Assembly: GCF_014202505.1 (NCBI RefSeq)
Contig: NZ_JACHGW010000001.1
Location: 1,488,001-1,552,000, forward strand
Origin: Armatimonas rosea
Lineage (GTDB): Bacteria > Armatimonadota > Armatimonadia > Armatimonadales > Armatimonadaceae
DNA length: 64,000 bases
Direction of reading: 5' to 3'
The position numbers and the translations under genes are program-made. How positions within the stretch are numbered: position 1 is the first letter of the stretch; the number at the start of each line of letters is the position of its first letter. Below, piece after piece: positions 8,925 to 16,695 of this stretch. Below the pieces are notes generated by a model. That model saw only the letters and a program-made list of their open reading frames with translations. It did not search any database and was not told the origin of the DNA.

Positions 8925-9760
8925 AGCTTACCGGGGCGTGTGCCAATCTCCAACGCTAGGACGAGCAGGCTCGGATCGGCGTTGAGAACAAAGGCGCGTG
9001 CATCGTCGGTGAGGGGCAGGCCATTCTCCCAGGCGACCGTGCGCATGTACGGGGTCAGGTAGCTCGCCTTGTCGAAGAGGAGGCGGGCATAGCGGTCGGG
9101 GAGCTCGGTGGGCTTGTCGGGGAAGGAGAGCGGCTGCGCTACCCGGCGGCTGGAGAGATGGACATTAAAGAGCGTCGCGCGGCCATTGCCAGTGCCCAGG
9201 TTTGCCAGCGCGTCGAGGTAGGGGCCAGGTTCTCCATCGGTTGCCTCTCCATCGGTGATGTGGACGATAACCGGGGGATGCGATGCGGGATTACGCCCAA
9301 CCCAGTAGGAGAGAACCTCGTGGGCGTAGTGCAGGGCGGCACACATCGTGGTCGAGCCCTTGGCCTGCGGTGTGAGCCAGATAGGGGCCTTGATAGTCTC
9401 AGCATTGCCCCCTGCCATGGCGACCACGCGCTCCTCCAGGCGAAGAACATGCTGGGCGACCTCGGCAATAGGGACGAGCTCACGGCCGCGGAGCGCACCT
9501 TGCCAGGCGGGAGCGACCTCCTCGCCGTAGCCGATCACGGCGATCTCAAAGTAGTTGCGTACCCCATCGGACTTGGAGCAGGAGAGAATGAGGTTGCGGA
9601 GCAGGTTGTTGAGTGCCATCGCGACTGCCTCGGCTTTTGTGACAGGCGCTTGGCCATCGCGCTCCCCAAAGGGCTCGGCCATCGATGAGGACTGGTCAAG
9701 GATGAAGCAAAAACACGAGGGCGTGTAGCGGGTTATATCAGAGTTCGTGTAGCGGCTCAT
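8918..9760 (-). CDS. VWA domain protein
   Basis: A 280-residue von Willebrand factor A domain protein without signal peptide or membrane segment, so probably cytoplasmic. The metal-ion site (MIDAS) is intact: Asp22-x-Ser24-x-Ser26 in FILDQSSSMA, a Thr in KGSTTM and an Asp in HITDGEATDG. Similar proteins (TerY-like) are encoded beside PP2C phosphatases and kinases in predicted metal-stress or chemical-stress modules. Here the PP2C gene follows with overlapping codons, supporting a functional pair. The gene starts two bases after the stop of the NamZ-like gene. The substrate or partner is unknown. Confidence 0.8.
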   Translation of the reverse strand: MSRYTNSDITRYTPSCFCFILDQSSSMAEPFGERDGQAPVTKAEAVAMALNNLLRNLILSCSKSDGVRNYFEIAVIGYGEEVAPAWQGALRGRELVPIAEVAQHVLRLEERVVAMAGGNAETIKAPIWLTPQAKGSTTMCAALHYAHEVLSYWVGRNPASHPPVIVHITDGEATDGEPGPYLDALANLGTGNGRATLFNVHLSSRRVAQPLSFPDKPTELPDRYARLLFDKASYLTPYMRTVAWENGLPLTDDARAFVLNADPSLLVLALEIGTRPGKLW

Positions 9761-9762
9761 GA

Positions 9763-10917
9763 CTAGGTATACACCAAAAAGGGGGCTCTTTCCTTCTCAA
9801 AGTTCACGGCACCTTGCTGAAACTCCGCCCAGAGCTCGGCGGAACCGGCACCACGGTTAAATGCACGTCGCACGGCATCGGTGCCGCAGGAGTAGTCGAA
9901 CATCTGGGTGGGTTCCCCCGGCGAGAATGGCCGGACGACTCCCGCATCGCGGAGGGCGGCGAGGAGGGCGAAGTTGGGGCGTGTCCACTCGCTCTCGGGG
10001 CCTTTTTGGGGGATCAGGCGCACTCCTTGGCACTTCTGGCCGGTGAAAAGCCCGCGTGACGGTGTAAAGCTCGCCGCGGTGTACGCAAAACCCGCCACCG
10101 CATGTTTCTCCAGCGCCTTGGCGAGCTTGGTTGCGCTGAGAGTGGGACTGCCAACATAGCCAAAGGGATCGTCGGTGCCCACCCCGATCGCGATACAGTC
10201 TAGCTCCCCGAGAATCCCCGTGGCGGCGTAGAGCCGGGCAGCACGGAGCGTCGGGATATTGGGCGATGTCGGGATCCAGCGGCGCGCGTCCCAGCCAGAA
10301 TCCGTGCGGCTGAGGCCTTGGCAGGCAAGCACGCTGAGCGTGGGTTGGGCACCACCTGCAAGCCAGCCCTTGCCGATGAGCATCTTCCCTACCTCACCGA
10401 GGGTCATGCCGTGTCGGTAGGCAAGGGGGTACTTGCTCACAAACGACGTGAACCCCTTTTGGACGGGGCCGCCCTCGACTCGTGCCAAGCCAAGCGGGTT
10501 GGGGCGGTCTAGCACCAGCACCGGGAGCCCGACTTTGGCCGCGCCTTCGAGGACACAGCCCAGGGTCGAGAGGTAGGTGTAGCTCCGGCAGCCGATATCC
10601 TGTAGCTCAAAGACCAGGAGCTCTAGCCCTTTCAGCATCTCGGGGGTGGGGACCTTGGTCTTGCCGTAGAGGGAGTAGACCGGCAGACCCGTCTTGGAGT
10701 CGGTGTAGGAGGCGATCCACTTGCCCGCGGGGACATCACCGCGGACACCATGCTCGGGGCCGAAGAGCGCCGCCACTTTGACACCGCCCGCACGGAGCGC
10801 CTCAATCGCGGGTGTTCCATCGGCGAGCGCGGCGGGTGGGTGGGTCACCAGCCCAACTTTCTTGCCCTTCAGCCGCGCGAATCCCTCCGCTGCCAGTACA
10901 TCGAGTCCGGTCTTCAT
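9763..10917 (-). CDS. DUF1343 protein, NamZ-like exo-muramidase
   Basis: A 384-residue member of the DUF1343 family, whose characterised member NamZ of Bacillus is an exo-beta-N-acetylmuramidase releasing MurNAc from peptidoglycan fragments. Recognisable family phrases are KVGLVTHPPA, FELQDIGCRSYTYLST and LDRPNPLG. No clear signal peptide is present from MKTGLDVL, so action on recycled muropeptides inside the cell is possible; NamZ proteins elsewhere are often exported. The start is set at MKTGLDVL because the upstream in-frame extension overlaps the preceding gene and has no family-like sequence. TACGAT lies six bases before the ATG but overlaps the previous stop codon. Confidence 0.8.
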   Translation of the reverse strand: MKTGLDVLAAEGFARLKGKKVGLVTHPPAALADGTPAIEALRAGGVKVAALFGPEHGVRGDVPAGKWIASYTDSKTGLPVYSLYGKTKVPTPEMLKGLELLVFELQDIGCRSYTYLSTLGCVLEGAAKVGLPVLVLDRPNPLGLARVEGGPVQKGFTSFVSKYPLAYRHGMTLGEVGKMLIGKGWLAGGAQPTLSVLACQGLSRTDSGWDARRWIPTSPNIPTLRAARLYAATGILGELDCIAIGVGTDDPFGYVGSPTLSATKLAKALEKHAVAGFAYTAASFTPSRGLFTGQKCQGVRLIPQKGPESEWTRPNFALLAALRDAGVVRPFSPGEPTQMFDYSCGTDAVRRAFNRGAGSAELWAEFQQGAVNFEKERAPFLVYT

Positions 10918-10921
10918 GCCC

Positions 10922-11758
10922 CTATCGTACCGCAAGCGAGAGCGAGAACAGCTCGCGCTGCTCGTTGCCCAGGAGCAAGGTCTGGTTGTCGCTGAAGCAC
11001 AGCGCCTCGCACTGCTTGGCATCGTCGAGGAGGATCCGCTGGAGCGGCTTGGTCAGGAGCTTGTCGGTCGCACCGCGGACATCAAAGAGCCAGACCGATG
11101 CCACTAGGTGCGTGAGGACAGCGAGGGTCTTGCCATCGGGCGAGAGATCGGCGGCGGTTACCCAGCCCCCGAGCTGGGTGCGGCTATCCAGCTTGGTGAG
11201 GACATTCACCTTCTCTGTGTCCTCCTGGTCGAGGCGGTAGAGCGTGGTGTTATCGAGCGGGAGAAAGCGCATCCCTGCGGCACGCTGCTTGGTCAGGACA
11301 TGGAGCTTGCCTCGAAAGACAAAGGCGGCCTCGCAGTCGAAGCGCCAGGCCTCTTTCTTGGGGGGGAACTCGCTCTGGTCGGGGTAGGCGACACGCAGCT
11401 TGGTGGCATCGACTTTCTGGTCGCCTCTGCTGGGATTGGGCTCGTCGAGCTTGTAGACACAGAGGTTATCGCGCTTGTTGTCGTTGTTGCCCATATCGGC
11501 GATATAGAGTGTCTTGCCATCAAGGGCGATATCTTCCCAGTCGTGGTTCTTGGCATCGCGCACCTCGATCTCCGCTACCACAGAGCCATCGGCGCGGAGG
11601 GCGAAGAAGCGCGACGAGTCGCCACTGTCGTTGTGGCCCCAGAAGATGCCGGGGTAGCGGCGGCTCGCCGCCAAGCCACTGAGCTCGCTCAGCTCTTTAC
11701 TGCGAATCAGACCGCTGGGAACCCACTTGCGCTTGGGGAGGGGTTTGGTTTCCTGCAT
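10922..11758 (-). CDS. Beta-propeller protein of the esterase-like/phytase-like type
   Basis: A 278-residue protein with the pattern of a six-bladed propeller: GLAASRRYPGIFWGHNDSGDS, DWEDIALDGKTLYIADMGNN and EALCFSDNQTLLLGNE are phrases common to esterase-like, phytase-like and SdiA-regulated proteins. Acidic residues in HNDSGD, DWEDI and DMGNNDN suggest metal binding. There is no obvious signal peptide, unusual for this group. It sits in the operon between the coiled-coil membrane proteins and the NamZ-like gene, three bases after the previous stop. The catalytic role is not established. Confidence 0.65.
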   Translation of the reverse strand: MQETKPLPKRKWVPSGLIRSKELSELSGLAASRRYPGIFWGHNDSGDSSRFFALRADGSVVAEIEVRDAKNHDWEDIALDGKTLYIADMGNNDNKRDNLCVYKLDEPNPSRGDQKVDATKLRVAYPDQSEFPPKKEAWRFDCEAAFVFRGKLHVLTKQRAAGMRFLPLDNTTLYRLDQEDTEKVNVLTKLDSRTQLGGWVTAADLSPDGKTLAVLTHLVASVWLFDVRGATDKLLTKPLQRILLDDAKQCEALCFSDNQTLLLGNEQRELFSLSLAVR

Positions 11759-11761
11759 GGC

Positions 11762-12088
11762 CTAGCGCCCCACGGTCAGCTTCTGGGCATCGTCGCTTGT
11801 CTGATAGCCTTGCGTGAGCTGGCGCTCCTCGACCCGCTTGACCCGCGCCTCCATGCTGTCTAGCGCGGCATCGAAGGAGAGATCGAACTTCGTGGTCGTG
11901 TCACGGAGGGCCAGAACCTGCTCCTTGAGCGCATTGAGCTCCGCGCGGAGCTCATCGCTGAGCTGCACCGTACCCTCGCCCCCCTTGCGCGCACGGATCT
12001 TCTCCAGCTCCTGCTTGTGCCAGGCAAGGACCCCAATAATGGAGACAAGCCCCACGAAGATGACCCCCAGGATCATGAAGGCTTCCAT
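11762..12088 (-). CDS. Small membrane protein with coiled coil (paralogue 2)
   Basis: A 108-residue protein: residues 5-24 form one transmembrane helix (MILGVIFVGLVSIIGVLAW), then a charged coiled coil from about residue 28 to 95. The phrase LRDTTTKFDLSFDAALDSM followed by RVKRVEERQ recurs almost unchanged in the neighbouring upstream gene, so the two are tandem paralogues. The layout (short N-terminal helix, cytoplasmic coil) recalls PspB-like proteins but no sequence family is recognised. Spacing to both neighbours is one to three bases, so it belongs to the operon. Confidence 0.7.
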   Translation of the reverse strand: MEAFMILGVIFVGLVSIIGVLAWHKQELEKIRARKGGEGTVQLSDELRAELNALKEQVLALRDTTTKFDLSFDAALDSMEARVKRVEERQLTQGYQTSDDAQKLTVGR

Positions 12089-12089
12089 G

Positions 12090-12407
12090 CTACTGCTCCG
12101 TTCTCAGGCGTGCCAGCGGGTCGTTGGCGGCGGTGGTGGTGTAGGTGCGTGTCTCGATGCGGTCGACACGCTCCTCCATACGGGTGAGGGCGGCGTCGAA
12201 GGACATGTCGTAGCGCATGGTCGTGTCGCGGAGCTGGCGCACCTCGTTGCGGAGCTCTTCAATTGCAGCCTGGGTTGAGGCATCGTTTGACTGGATGCCA
12301 CGCATCTTTATCTCCGCCATCTTTAGGCGGTGCTTGAGCATGGCATTGAATCCTGCAAAGCCGAAGATGGTGAAAAAAATAAACGCAAATGTCTCGCCTG
12401 GTCCCAT
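12090..12407 (-). CDS. Small membrane protein with coiled coil (paralogue 1)
   Basis: A 105-residue protein with a hydrophobic N-terminal segment (residues 6-24, FAFIFFTIFGFAGFNAML), a basic stretch and a coiled coil. LRDTTMRYDMSFDAALTRM plus RVDRIETR matches the downstream paralogue, and this is the region most likely to mediate pairing. One base separates the two genes. The function is unknown; hetero-oligomer formation is inference from the duplicated motif. It follows hisA by four bases. Confidence 0.7.
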   Translation of the reverse strand: MGPGETFAFIFFTIFGFAGFNAMLKHRLKMAEIKMRGIQSNDASTQAAIEELRNEVRQLRDTTMRYDMSFDAALTRMEERVDRIETRTYTTTAANDPLARLRTEQ

Positions 12408-12411
12408 AGGT

Positions 12412-13143
12412 CTATCCTCGTGCTACCCGCAGGGCATCGGCGAGCGATAGCCGTCCCGCGTAGAGCGCTTTGCCGACTATGACAGCTTCTACGCCGCTTT
12501 GTTGCACGGCAGTGAGCTTCTCAATATCGGCGATTCCGGCCACACCGCCCGATGCGATCACGGGTAGCCCGACTGCCTCAGCGAGGGCTGCGGTTGCCTC
12601 GACATTGACCCCTTCGAGCATGCCATCGCGGGCGATATCGGTGAAGAGAAAGCGCCGCCCGCCCAGCGCCGCCATGCGCTTGCAGAAGTCTTCGACGCGC
12701 TCGCCGCTGGTCTCTTTCCAGCCATGGGTCGCGACAAAACCGTCGCTGGCATCGGCCCCGACAATCACCTGCTCGCCGTACTGCGCCAGGATCGCCGCGA
12801 TCGCCTCTGGGTTGCCCGCCGCGCTCGTCCCGACAATCGCCCGGCTCGCCCCAAGCGCCAGCATCGCCCCAACTTTCTCCGGCGTCCGCAGCCCCCCGCC
12901 CACCTGCACGGGGATGCTCACCGCCGCTAGAATCGCCTTAATCACCGGATGGTTGGTCGCCTCCCCGGTCTTGGCACCGTCTAGATCGACGATATGTAGC
13001 CGTGTCGCGCCGGCTTGCTCAAACCCCCGCGCGGTCGCGATAGGATCGTCGGCCACTTTCTCGCTCGTCCCAAAATCGCCTTTTCGCAGACGAACCGCCT
13101 GCCCGCCAAATAGATCAATGGCGGGAATTATCTCTAGTCCCAT
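12412..13143 (-). CDS. hisA: HisA, phosphoribosylformimino-AICAR-phosphate isomerase
   Basis: Catalyses the fourth step of histidine biosynthesis, isomerising the ribosyl group of ProFAR to the ribulosyl form. The 243-residue (beta/alpha)8 barrel starts LEIIPAIDLFGGQAVRL with catalytic Asp10; the second Asp lies in the GADASDG strand (~130). Phosphate-binding glycines appear in QVGGGLR and VIASGGV. The start at 13143 gives the standard N-terminus; a start six codons further upstream would lengthen the overlap with the previous gene. hisB and hisH lie upstream in the same run, while hisF is not in the window. Confidence 0.93.
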   Translation of the reverse strand: MGLEIIPAIDLFGGQAVRLRKGDFGTSEKVADDPIATARGFEQAGATRLHIVDLDGAKTGEATNHPVIKAILAAVSIPVQVGGGLRTPEKVGAMLALGASRAIVGTSAAGNPEAIAAILAQYGEQVIVGADASDGFVATHGWKETSGERVEDFCKRMAALGGRRFLFTDIARDGMLEGVNVEATAALAEAVGLPVIASGGVAGIADIEKLTAVQQSGVEAVIVGKALYAGRLSLADALRVARG

Positions 13144-13556
13144 TCGATTTCCTTGTCGCATTTTTTATCCCGCTGTGAGTTCTTGTCCCGCAGTGATGCC
13201 AGCGGCCAGATAATAATCACCATCAGCAAGGGCAGCAAGAATCTAGCCGACATGCGCCCCATTCCCGGCACGAAGTTCCCCGCTGCTATGAAACGTTCCA
13301 TGAGTAGAAACAGGAGCGTCATCACTCCGACATAGGCAAAAATCCTATAATGCAGCTTCCACTTTGGGGTTAGCCAGTACATCAGAATTCCCACCACAAT
13401 GTTGACCATATCGCAAGCCAGTATCCGTGCGGACTGTTGAAGAGGAGAAAAGAACGAGGCGAGGAGGAGAGCCTGAGCGAAAATAAACAGCGCGAGCCAA
13501 AAGAAACGCTTCAGAGTCGTCTCTGGCAACGACCTCTCCGCTTGCTGTAATTGCAT
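13134..13556 (-). CDS. Small polytopic membrane protein
   Basis: A 140-residue inner-membrane protein with about four predicted helices (FFWLALFIFAQALLLASFF, MVNIVVGILMYWLT, IFAYVGVMTLLFLLM, FLLPLLMVIIIWPLASL) and a charged, Lys/Asp-rich C-terminus. AGGAGG six bases before the ATG at 13556 fixes the start. Its stop overlaps the start of hisA by ten bases, so translation is probably coupled. No family is recognised, and no link to histidine synthesis is evident apart from position. Confidence 0.7.
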   Translation of the reverse strand: MQLQQAERSLPETTLKRFFWLALFIFAQALLLASFFSPLQQSARILACDMVNIVVGILMYWLTPKWKLHYRIFAYVGVMTLLFLLMERFIAAGNFVPGMGRMSARFLLPLLMVIIIWPLASLRDKNSQRDKKCDKEIEWD

Positions 13557-13575
13557 CTCAAACCTCCTCTCAAGA

Positions 13576-13638
13576 CCGCCGGTTGAAACCGGCGTCTGCA
13601 ATGGCGTCGTTCCTCCGCCGCAAAGCCCATGCCGGGCT
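13576..13638. repeat. Dispersed palindromic repeat, intact copy (S1)
   Basis: Contains the palindrome GCCGGTTGAAACCGGC followed by GTCTGCAATGGC and a second arm CGCAAAGCCCATGCCGGGCT. The same order recurs at 20475-20665, where it is interrupted by an inserted element. It lies in the 119-base gap between hisH and the membrane protein gene. The GCCGG-TTGAAA-CCGGC theme resembles the REP-like hairpins around 60 kb. Confidence 0.75.
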
Positions 13639-13675
13639 ACTGAATCTGTTCCTCAGCCCGCACCCAGCGGCGGAT

Positions 13676-14281
13676 TTAAAGCCGCGCGAAGTTGTCGAGA
13701 ATTTGCAGTCCCACCTTGCCGGACTTCTCGGGGTGGAACTGGACACCGAAGATATTGCCGACGGAGACCGCAGAGCAGTAGGTCAGCGTGAACTCGGTCT
13801 GGGCGGCAACGACGCTTGGGTCTTCGGGGGCGCAGTAGAAGCTGTGGACAAAGTAGACCATCGCGCCGGGCTCTAGGCCGGCCATGAGCGGGCTCGCCTT
13901 GGGAAAGCTCAGCGCGTTCCAGCCGATCTGTGGGATCTTGATGCCGGGAGAGTCCGGGAAGCGCTGGACGCGGCCAGGGATGAGGCCGAGGCCGGGGTGC
14001 TCGCCCATCTCCTCGCTGGTGTCGAAGAGGAGCTGCATCCCGACACAGATTCCCAGAAAGGGCTTGCCCGAGTGCGCGGCATCGAGGGCGACTTGCTCCA
14101 GGCCACGTGCACGCAGGGTCTTCTCCGCCGCACCAAACGCACCCACACCGGGCAAGATCACTTTGTCGGCGGCGGCGATCTCGGCGGGATCGCTGGTGAC
14201 CTTGATGGCGTGGCCGAGCGACTCGAACGCCTTCTCCACCGAGCGCAGGTTGCCCACACCGTAGTCGATCAGCGCGATCAT
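13676..14281 (-). CDS. hisH: HisH, imidazole glycerol-phosphate synthase glutaminase subunit
   Basis: Class I glutamine amidotransferase subunit (201 residues) that supplies ammonia to HisF for formation of IGP and AICAR. The nucleophile elbow is GICVGMQLL, the catalytic His and Glu are in VQFHPEKSG, and the N-terminal IDYGVGNLRSV is the family signature. It starts immediately after the hisB stop with no spacer. Its partner HisF is not encoded in this window. A 119-base gap with a palindromic repeat separates it from the next gene in the run. Confidence 0.93.
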   Translation of the reverse strand: MIALIDYGVGNLRSVEKAFESLGHAIKVTSDPAEIAAADKVILPGVGAFGAAEKTLRARGLEQVALDAAHSGKPFLGICVGMQLLFDTSEEMGEHPGLGLIPGRVQRFPDSPGIKIPQIGWNALSFPKASPLMAGLEPGAMVYFVHSFYCAPEDPSVVAAQTEFTLTYCSAVSVGNIFGVQFHPEKSGKVGLQILDNFARL

Positions 14282-14875
14282 CTAGAGCACGCCCTTGGTC
14301 GAGGGAATGCCAGTGACACGGCTATCCAGCGCGACCGCTTGGCGCAGCGCCCGCCCGAAGGCCTTAAACGTAGCCTCGGCGATATGGTGGGCGTTCTTGC
14401 CGACAATCAGCCGGATGTGAAGATTTAGCCCCGCCTCACGGGCGACGGCGTGGAAGAACTCCTCGACCAGCTCGACCGCGAAGGTGCCGATACGGGTGTC
14501 GGGGAACTCGAGGGCGATATGTGCGCCGCCGCGCCCGGAGAAGTCGAGCGCGCACAGCACCAGGGACTCGTCCATGGGGACGGTCGCATCGCCGTAGCGG
14601 GTCATGCCCTTCTTATCGCCGACGGCTGCCTTCAGCGCCTGGCCTAGGCAGATTCCGACATCCTCGACCGTGTGGTGGTCGTCGATATGGTAGTCGCCCT
14701 TTGCTGTGATCTGCAGATTGAGCAGCCCATGCCGCGCGACATGGGTGAGCATGTGGTCAAAGAATCCCACTCCCGTGGCGAGCTGGCTGGAGCCATCGCC
14801 GTCGAGGTCGAGCGAGAGCGTGATATCGGTCTCGGAGGTCTGGCGGGAGAGGGAGGCGGTTCGTGGAGCACTCAT
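14282..14875 (-). CDS. hisB: HisB, imidazoleglycerol-phosphate dehydratase
   Basis: Mn-dependent dehydratase converting IGP to imidazole acetol-phosphate. The 197-residue length matches the monofunctional enzyme, without the phosphatase domain found in enteric HisB. Both metal motifs are visible: DDHHTVEDVG and AHHIAEATFKA, plus GVGFFDHML near the N-terminus. The start codon overlaps the stop of the PhyH-like gene as ATGA, indicating translational coupling, and hisH follows directly. Confidence 0.95.
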   Translation of the reverse strand: MSAPRTASLSRQTSETDITLSLDLDGDGSSQLATGVGFFDHMLTHVARHGLLNLQITAKGDYHIDDHHTVEDVGICLGQALKAAVGDKKGMTRYGDATVPMDESLVLCALDFSGRGGAHIALEFPDTRIGTFAVELVEEFFHAVAREAGLNLHIRLIVGKNAHHIAEATFKAFGRALRQAVALDSRVTGIPSTKGVL

Positions 14876-15651
14876 ACAGTAGGCAGTATATCAAGCACTA
14901 AACTGCCCTGCCGCTCGCGCCACGCCGCCTTGCCGGCCCGCACATCGAAGAAGTGGTCGTCGGCGAAGAGTGTCTCGTGGCCCAGGTTCTCCCGGGCGGC
15001 GGCGAGGATCTCGCGCCACTGGGCATTGTGATACGACGGCCACTTCACTCCCGCTTGGCAGTACGACGCATCGGCGAAGTAGCGGACGCGGTCCTCGCCG
15101 CCGGGCTTGGCGCGGCGGGCGTGCCAGAGCGCGGAGTAGACAAGCACCGCCGAGCCGGGCGGAAGATCATCGACAACCACCTCGCCGGGGAGCACTTGCT
15201 GGCCCAGGTGCCCCAGCGCTCCGTTGGCGATCACCGTGTTCTGGGTCCGCGGCAGCACCACCAGGTCCCCAACCTCGCCGTTGAGGCCGTTGAAGTAGTA
15301 GAACACATGGACCATGATGTGGCTCCGGTTGACCTGGGGCTCCTGCTCGTAGTCCTGGTGCCAGTTCGCGCCGGGGGTGCCGGGGCCTTGGCGGCTGGCG
15401 TGCAGGTGGTGGAAGGCAAAGCCGGGCCCCATCACCTGCTCGACCATCGCGAGGGTCTTAGGGTGGACAATCAGGGGACCGAGGTGAGGGAGCTGGCAGA
15501 GGTAGGGCACGGGCTCTTTGGCCTCGCGCAGGGCCTGGATCTGGTCCATGTCCGCCTTGTAGCCCGCCATCTCGTCGTCGTTGAAGAAGCTGGGGAGGAT
15601 CAGAAAACCCTGGTCGTGGAAGGCGGCAAGCTGGTCGTCGGTGAGCATCAT
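14872..15651 (-). CDS. Phytanoyl-CoA dioxygenase (PhyH) family oxygenase
   Basis: A 259-residue Fe(II)/2-oxoglutarate-dependent oxygenase of the PhyH superfamily. The iron-binding HxD is in NWHQDYEQEP, the distal His in YSALWHARRA, and the following Arg could bind 2-oxoglutarate. Family members hydroxylate diverse small molecules, so the substrate is unknown. The start is MMLTDDQ at 15651 (15648 is also possible). TATAAT lies seven bases before it with no Shine-Dalgarno, suggesting a leaderless mRNA. It is the first gene of the long his-containing run and overlaps hisB by four bases, but a role in histidine metabolism is not implied. Confidence 0.82.
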   Translation of the reverse strand: MMLTDDQLAAFHDQGFLILPSFFNDDEMAGYKADMDQIQALREAKEPVPYLCQLPHLGPLIVHPKTLAMVEQVMGPGFAFHHLHASRQGPGTPGANWHQDYEQEPQVNRSHIMVHVFYYFNGLNGEVGDLVVLPRTQNTVIANGALGHLGQQVLPGEVVVDDLPPGSAVLVYSALWHARRAKPGGEDRVRYFADASYCQAGVKWPSYHNAQWREILAAARENLGHETLFADDHFFDVRAGKAAWRERQGSLVLDILPTV

Positions 15652-15658
15652 AGGCGAA

Positions 15659-15664
15659 ATTATA
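15659..15664 (-). promoter_or_regulatory. Predicted -10 element for the PhyH-his run
   Basis: A perfect TATAAT on the minus strand, seven bases before the ATG at 15651. Transcription would begin at or next to the start codon. No good -35 is evident. Confidence 0.55.
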
Positions 15665-15704
15665 CCTTTATTGGGGGCCAAAATACGGTACACTGGGGGG
15701 CGAA

Positions 15705-16688
15705 ATGAAGGTGCAAAGTCTGGTTGCCATGGGTCTGGCGCTTGTGCTGACCGGCGCGGCGCATGCCGAGCGGTTTATTTTCCAGCGGGGCGGGGCACTC
15801 TACAGCGCCAGCCGTGATGGGAAAGAGTCGCGGAAGGTGCTTGAGCTCGGCGGAGCCACCGGGACACTCTGGGCGGCCTCGCCCGACGGGCGCCGGATTG
15901 TCTGGACCAAGACCTCCAGCACCGAGACGGAGGGGAACCTCGCGACCCGGCCCGTCACCGTTTTTTTAAGCGATATCACCGGGCGACGGCAGAAGAAGCT
16001 CTTTAGCACCGATTCCCTGAAAGACCGTCAAGGGCGCGGGATCACCGAGATCGGCGCGAGTGTCGCAGGCGGCGAGGCGACCACCCTCAATGACTGGAGC
16101 CTGGTCTCGCTCTCCTGGAGTGCGGATGGTCGGACGCTCTATCTGGGGTGCACGCGCGTGGGGGCTGCTCCGGGGGTGACGACGCTCTCGGTGGATGCGC
16201 AGGCGGGGACGGCTCTGGTGGATGCCGACGGGCGCTGGAAGTCACTGGCGGCGGTGACCCAGCCGGATGCGCGCTCGACCTATCTGGCGGCGGTCTCGCT
16301 AGGGCGCGAGGCGGGCTCGGCACCGCTGGTAGTCTGCAATCTTGCGGTGGGCACTGCCTGGACCCCCGTGCCACCGCTCGGCGGGACACCGGTCTATGGG
16401 GCCGCGCTCTGGCCCGCGCTCTCACCCGATGGCAAGAAAGTGGTCTTTGCCTCCCTGCCCCGTGGCCTCTGGCTGGCGGAGGGGCCGGGCCTGCAGACCC
16501 GGCGCTTGGTGAGCGGCGAGGTCGCCCGCCCCCGGTTTAGTGAGGACAACAAGACGGTCTTGTTCCTCTCGCCCCGCCCCACGACTGCCGATAAGACGGC
16601 GTACGACCTCTACGAGCTTCCTGTCGGGAGCACGACCCCCAAGGTGGTGCTGAGCGATGTGGACTGGTTTGACCTTGTAGCGGACTGA
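15705..16688 (+). CDS. Exported WD40-like (PD40/TolB-type) propeller protein
   Basis: A 327-residue protein with a Sec signal peptide (residues 1-21, cleavage after AHA) and repeated PD40-type blades: LWAASPDGRRIVWTK, LSWSADGRTLYLG, ALSPDGKKVVFAS and RFSEDNKTVLFLS. TolB-like propellers in the periplasm act as interaction platforms. The specific partner is not evident. The hpt-like gene follows after seven bases, so they are probably cotranscribed. Confidence 0.75.
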   Translation: MKVQSLVAMGLALVLTGAAHAERFIFQRGGALYSASRDGKESRKVLELGGATGTLWAASPDGRRIVWTKTSSTETEGNLATRPVTVFLSDITGRRQKKLFSTDSLKDRQGRGITEIGASVAGGEATTLNDWSLVSLSWSADGRTLYLGCTRVGAAPGVTTLSVDAQAGTALVDADGRWKSLAAVTQPDARSTYLAAVSLGREAGSAPLVVCNLAVGTAWTPVPPLGGTPVYGAALWPALSPDGKKVVFASLPRGLWLAEGPGLQTRRLVSGEVARPRFSEDNKTVLFLSPRPTTADKTAYDLYELPVGSTTPKVVLSDVDWFDLVAD

Positions 16689-16695
16689 GGAAGAC

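Noticed and set aside
14953-15708. Plus-strand frame of 251 codons opposite the PhyH-like gene
   Set aside because: Val/Glu/Gly/His-rich antisense translation without domain; the PhyH motifs on the minus strand are clear.
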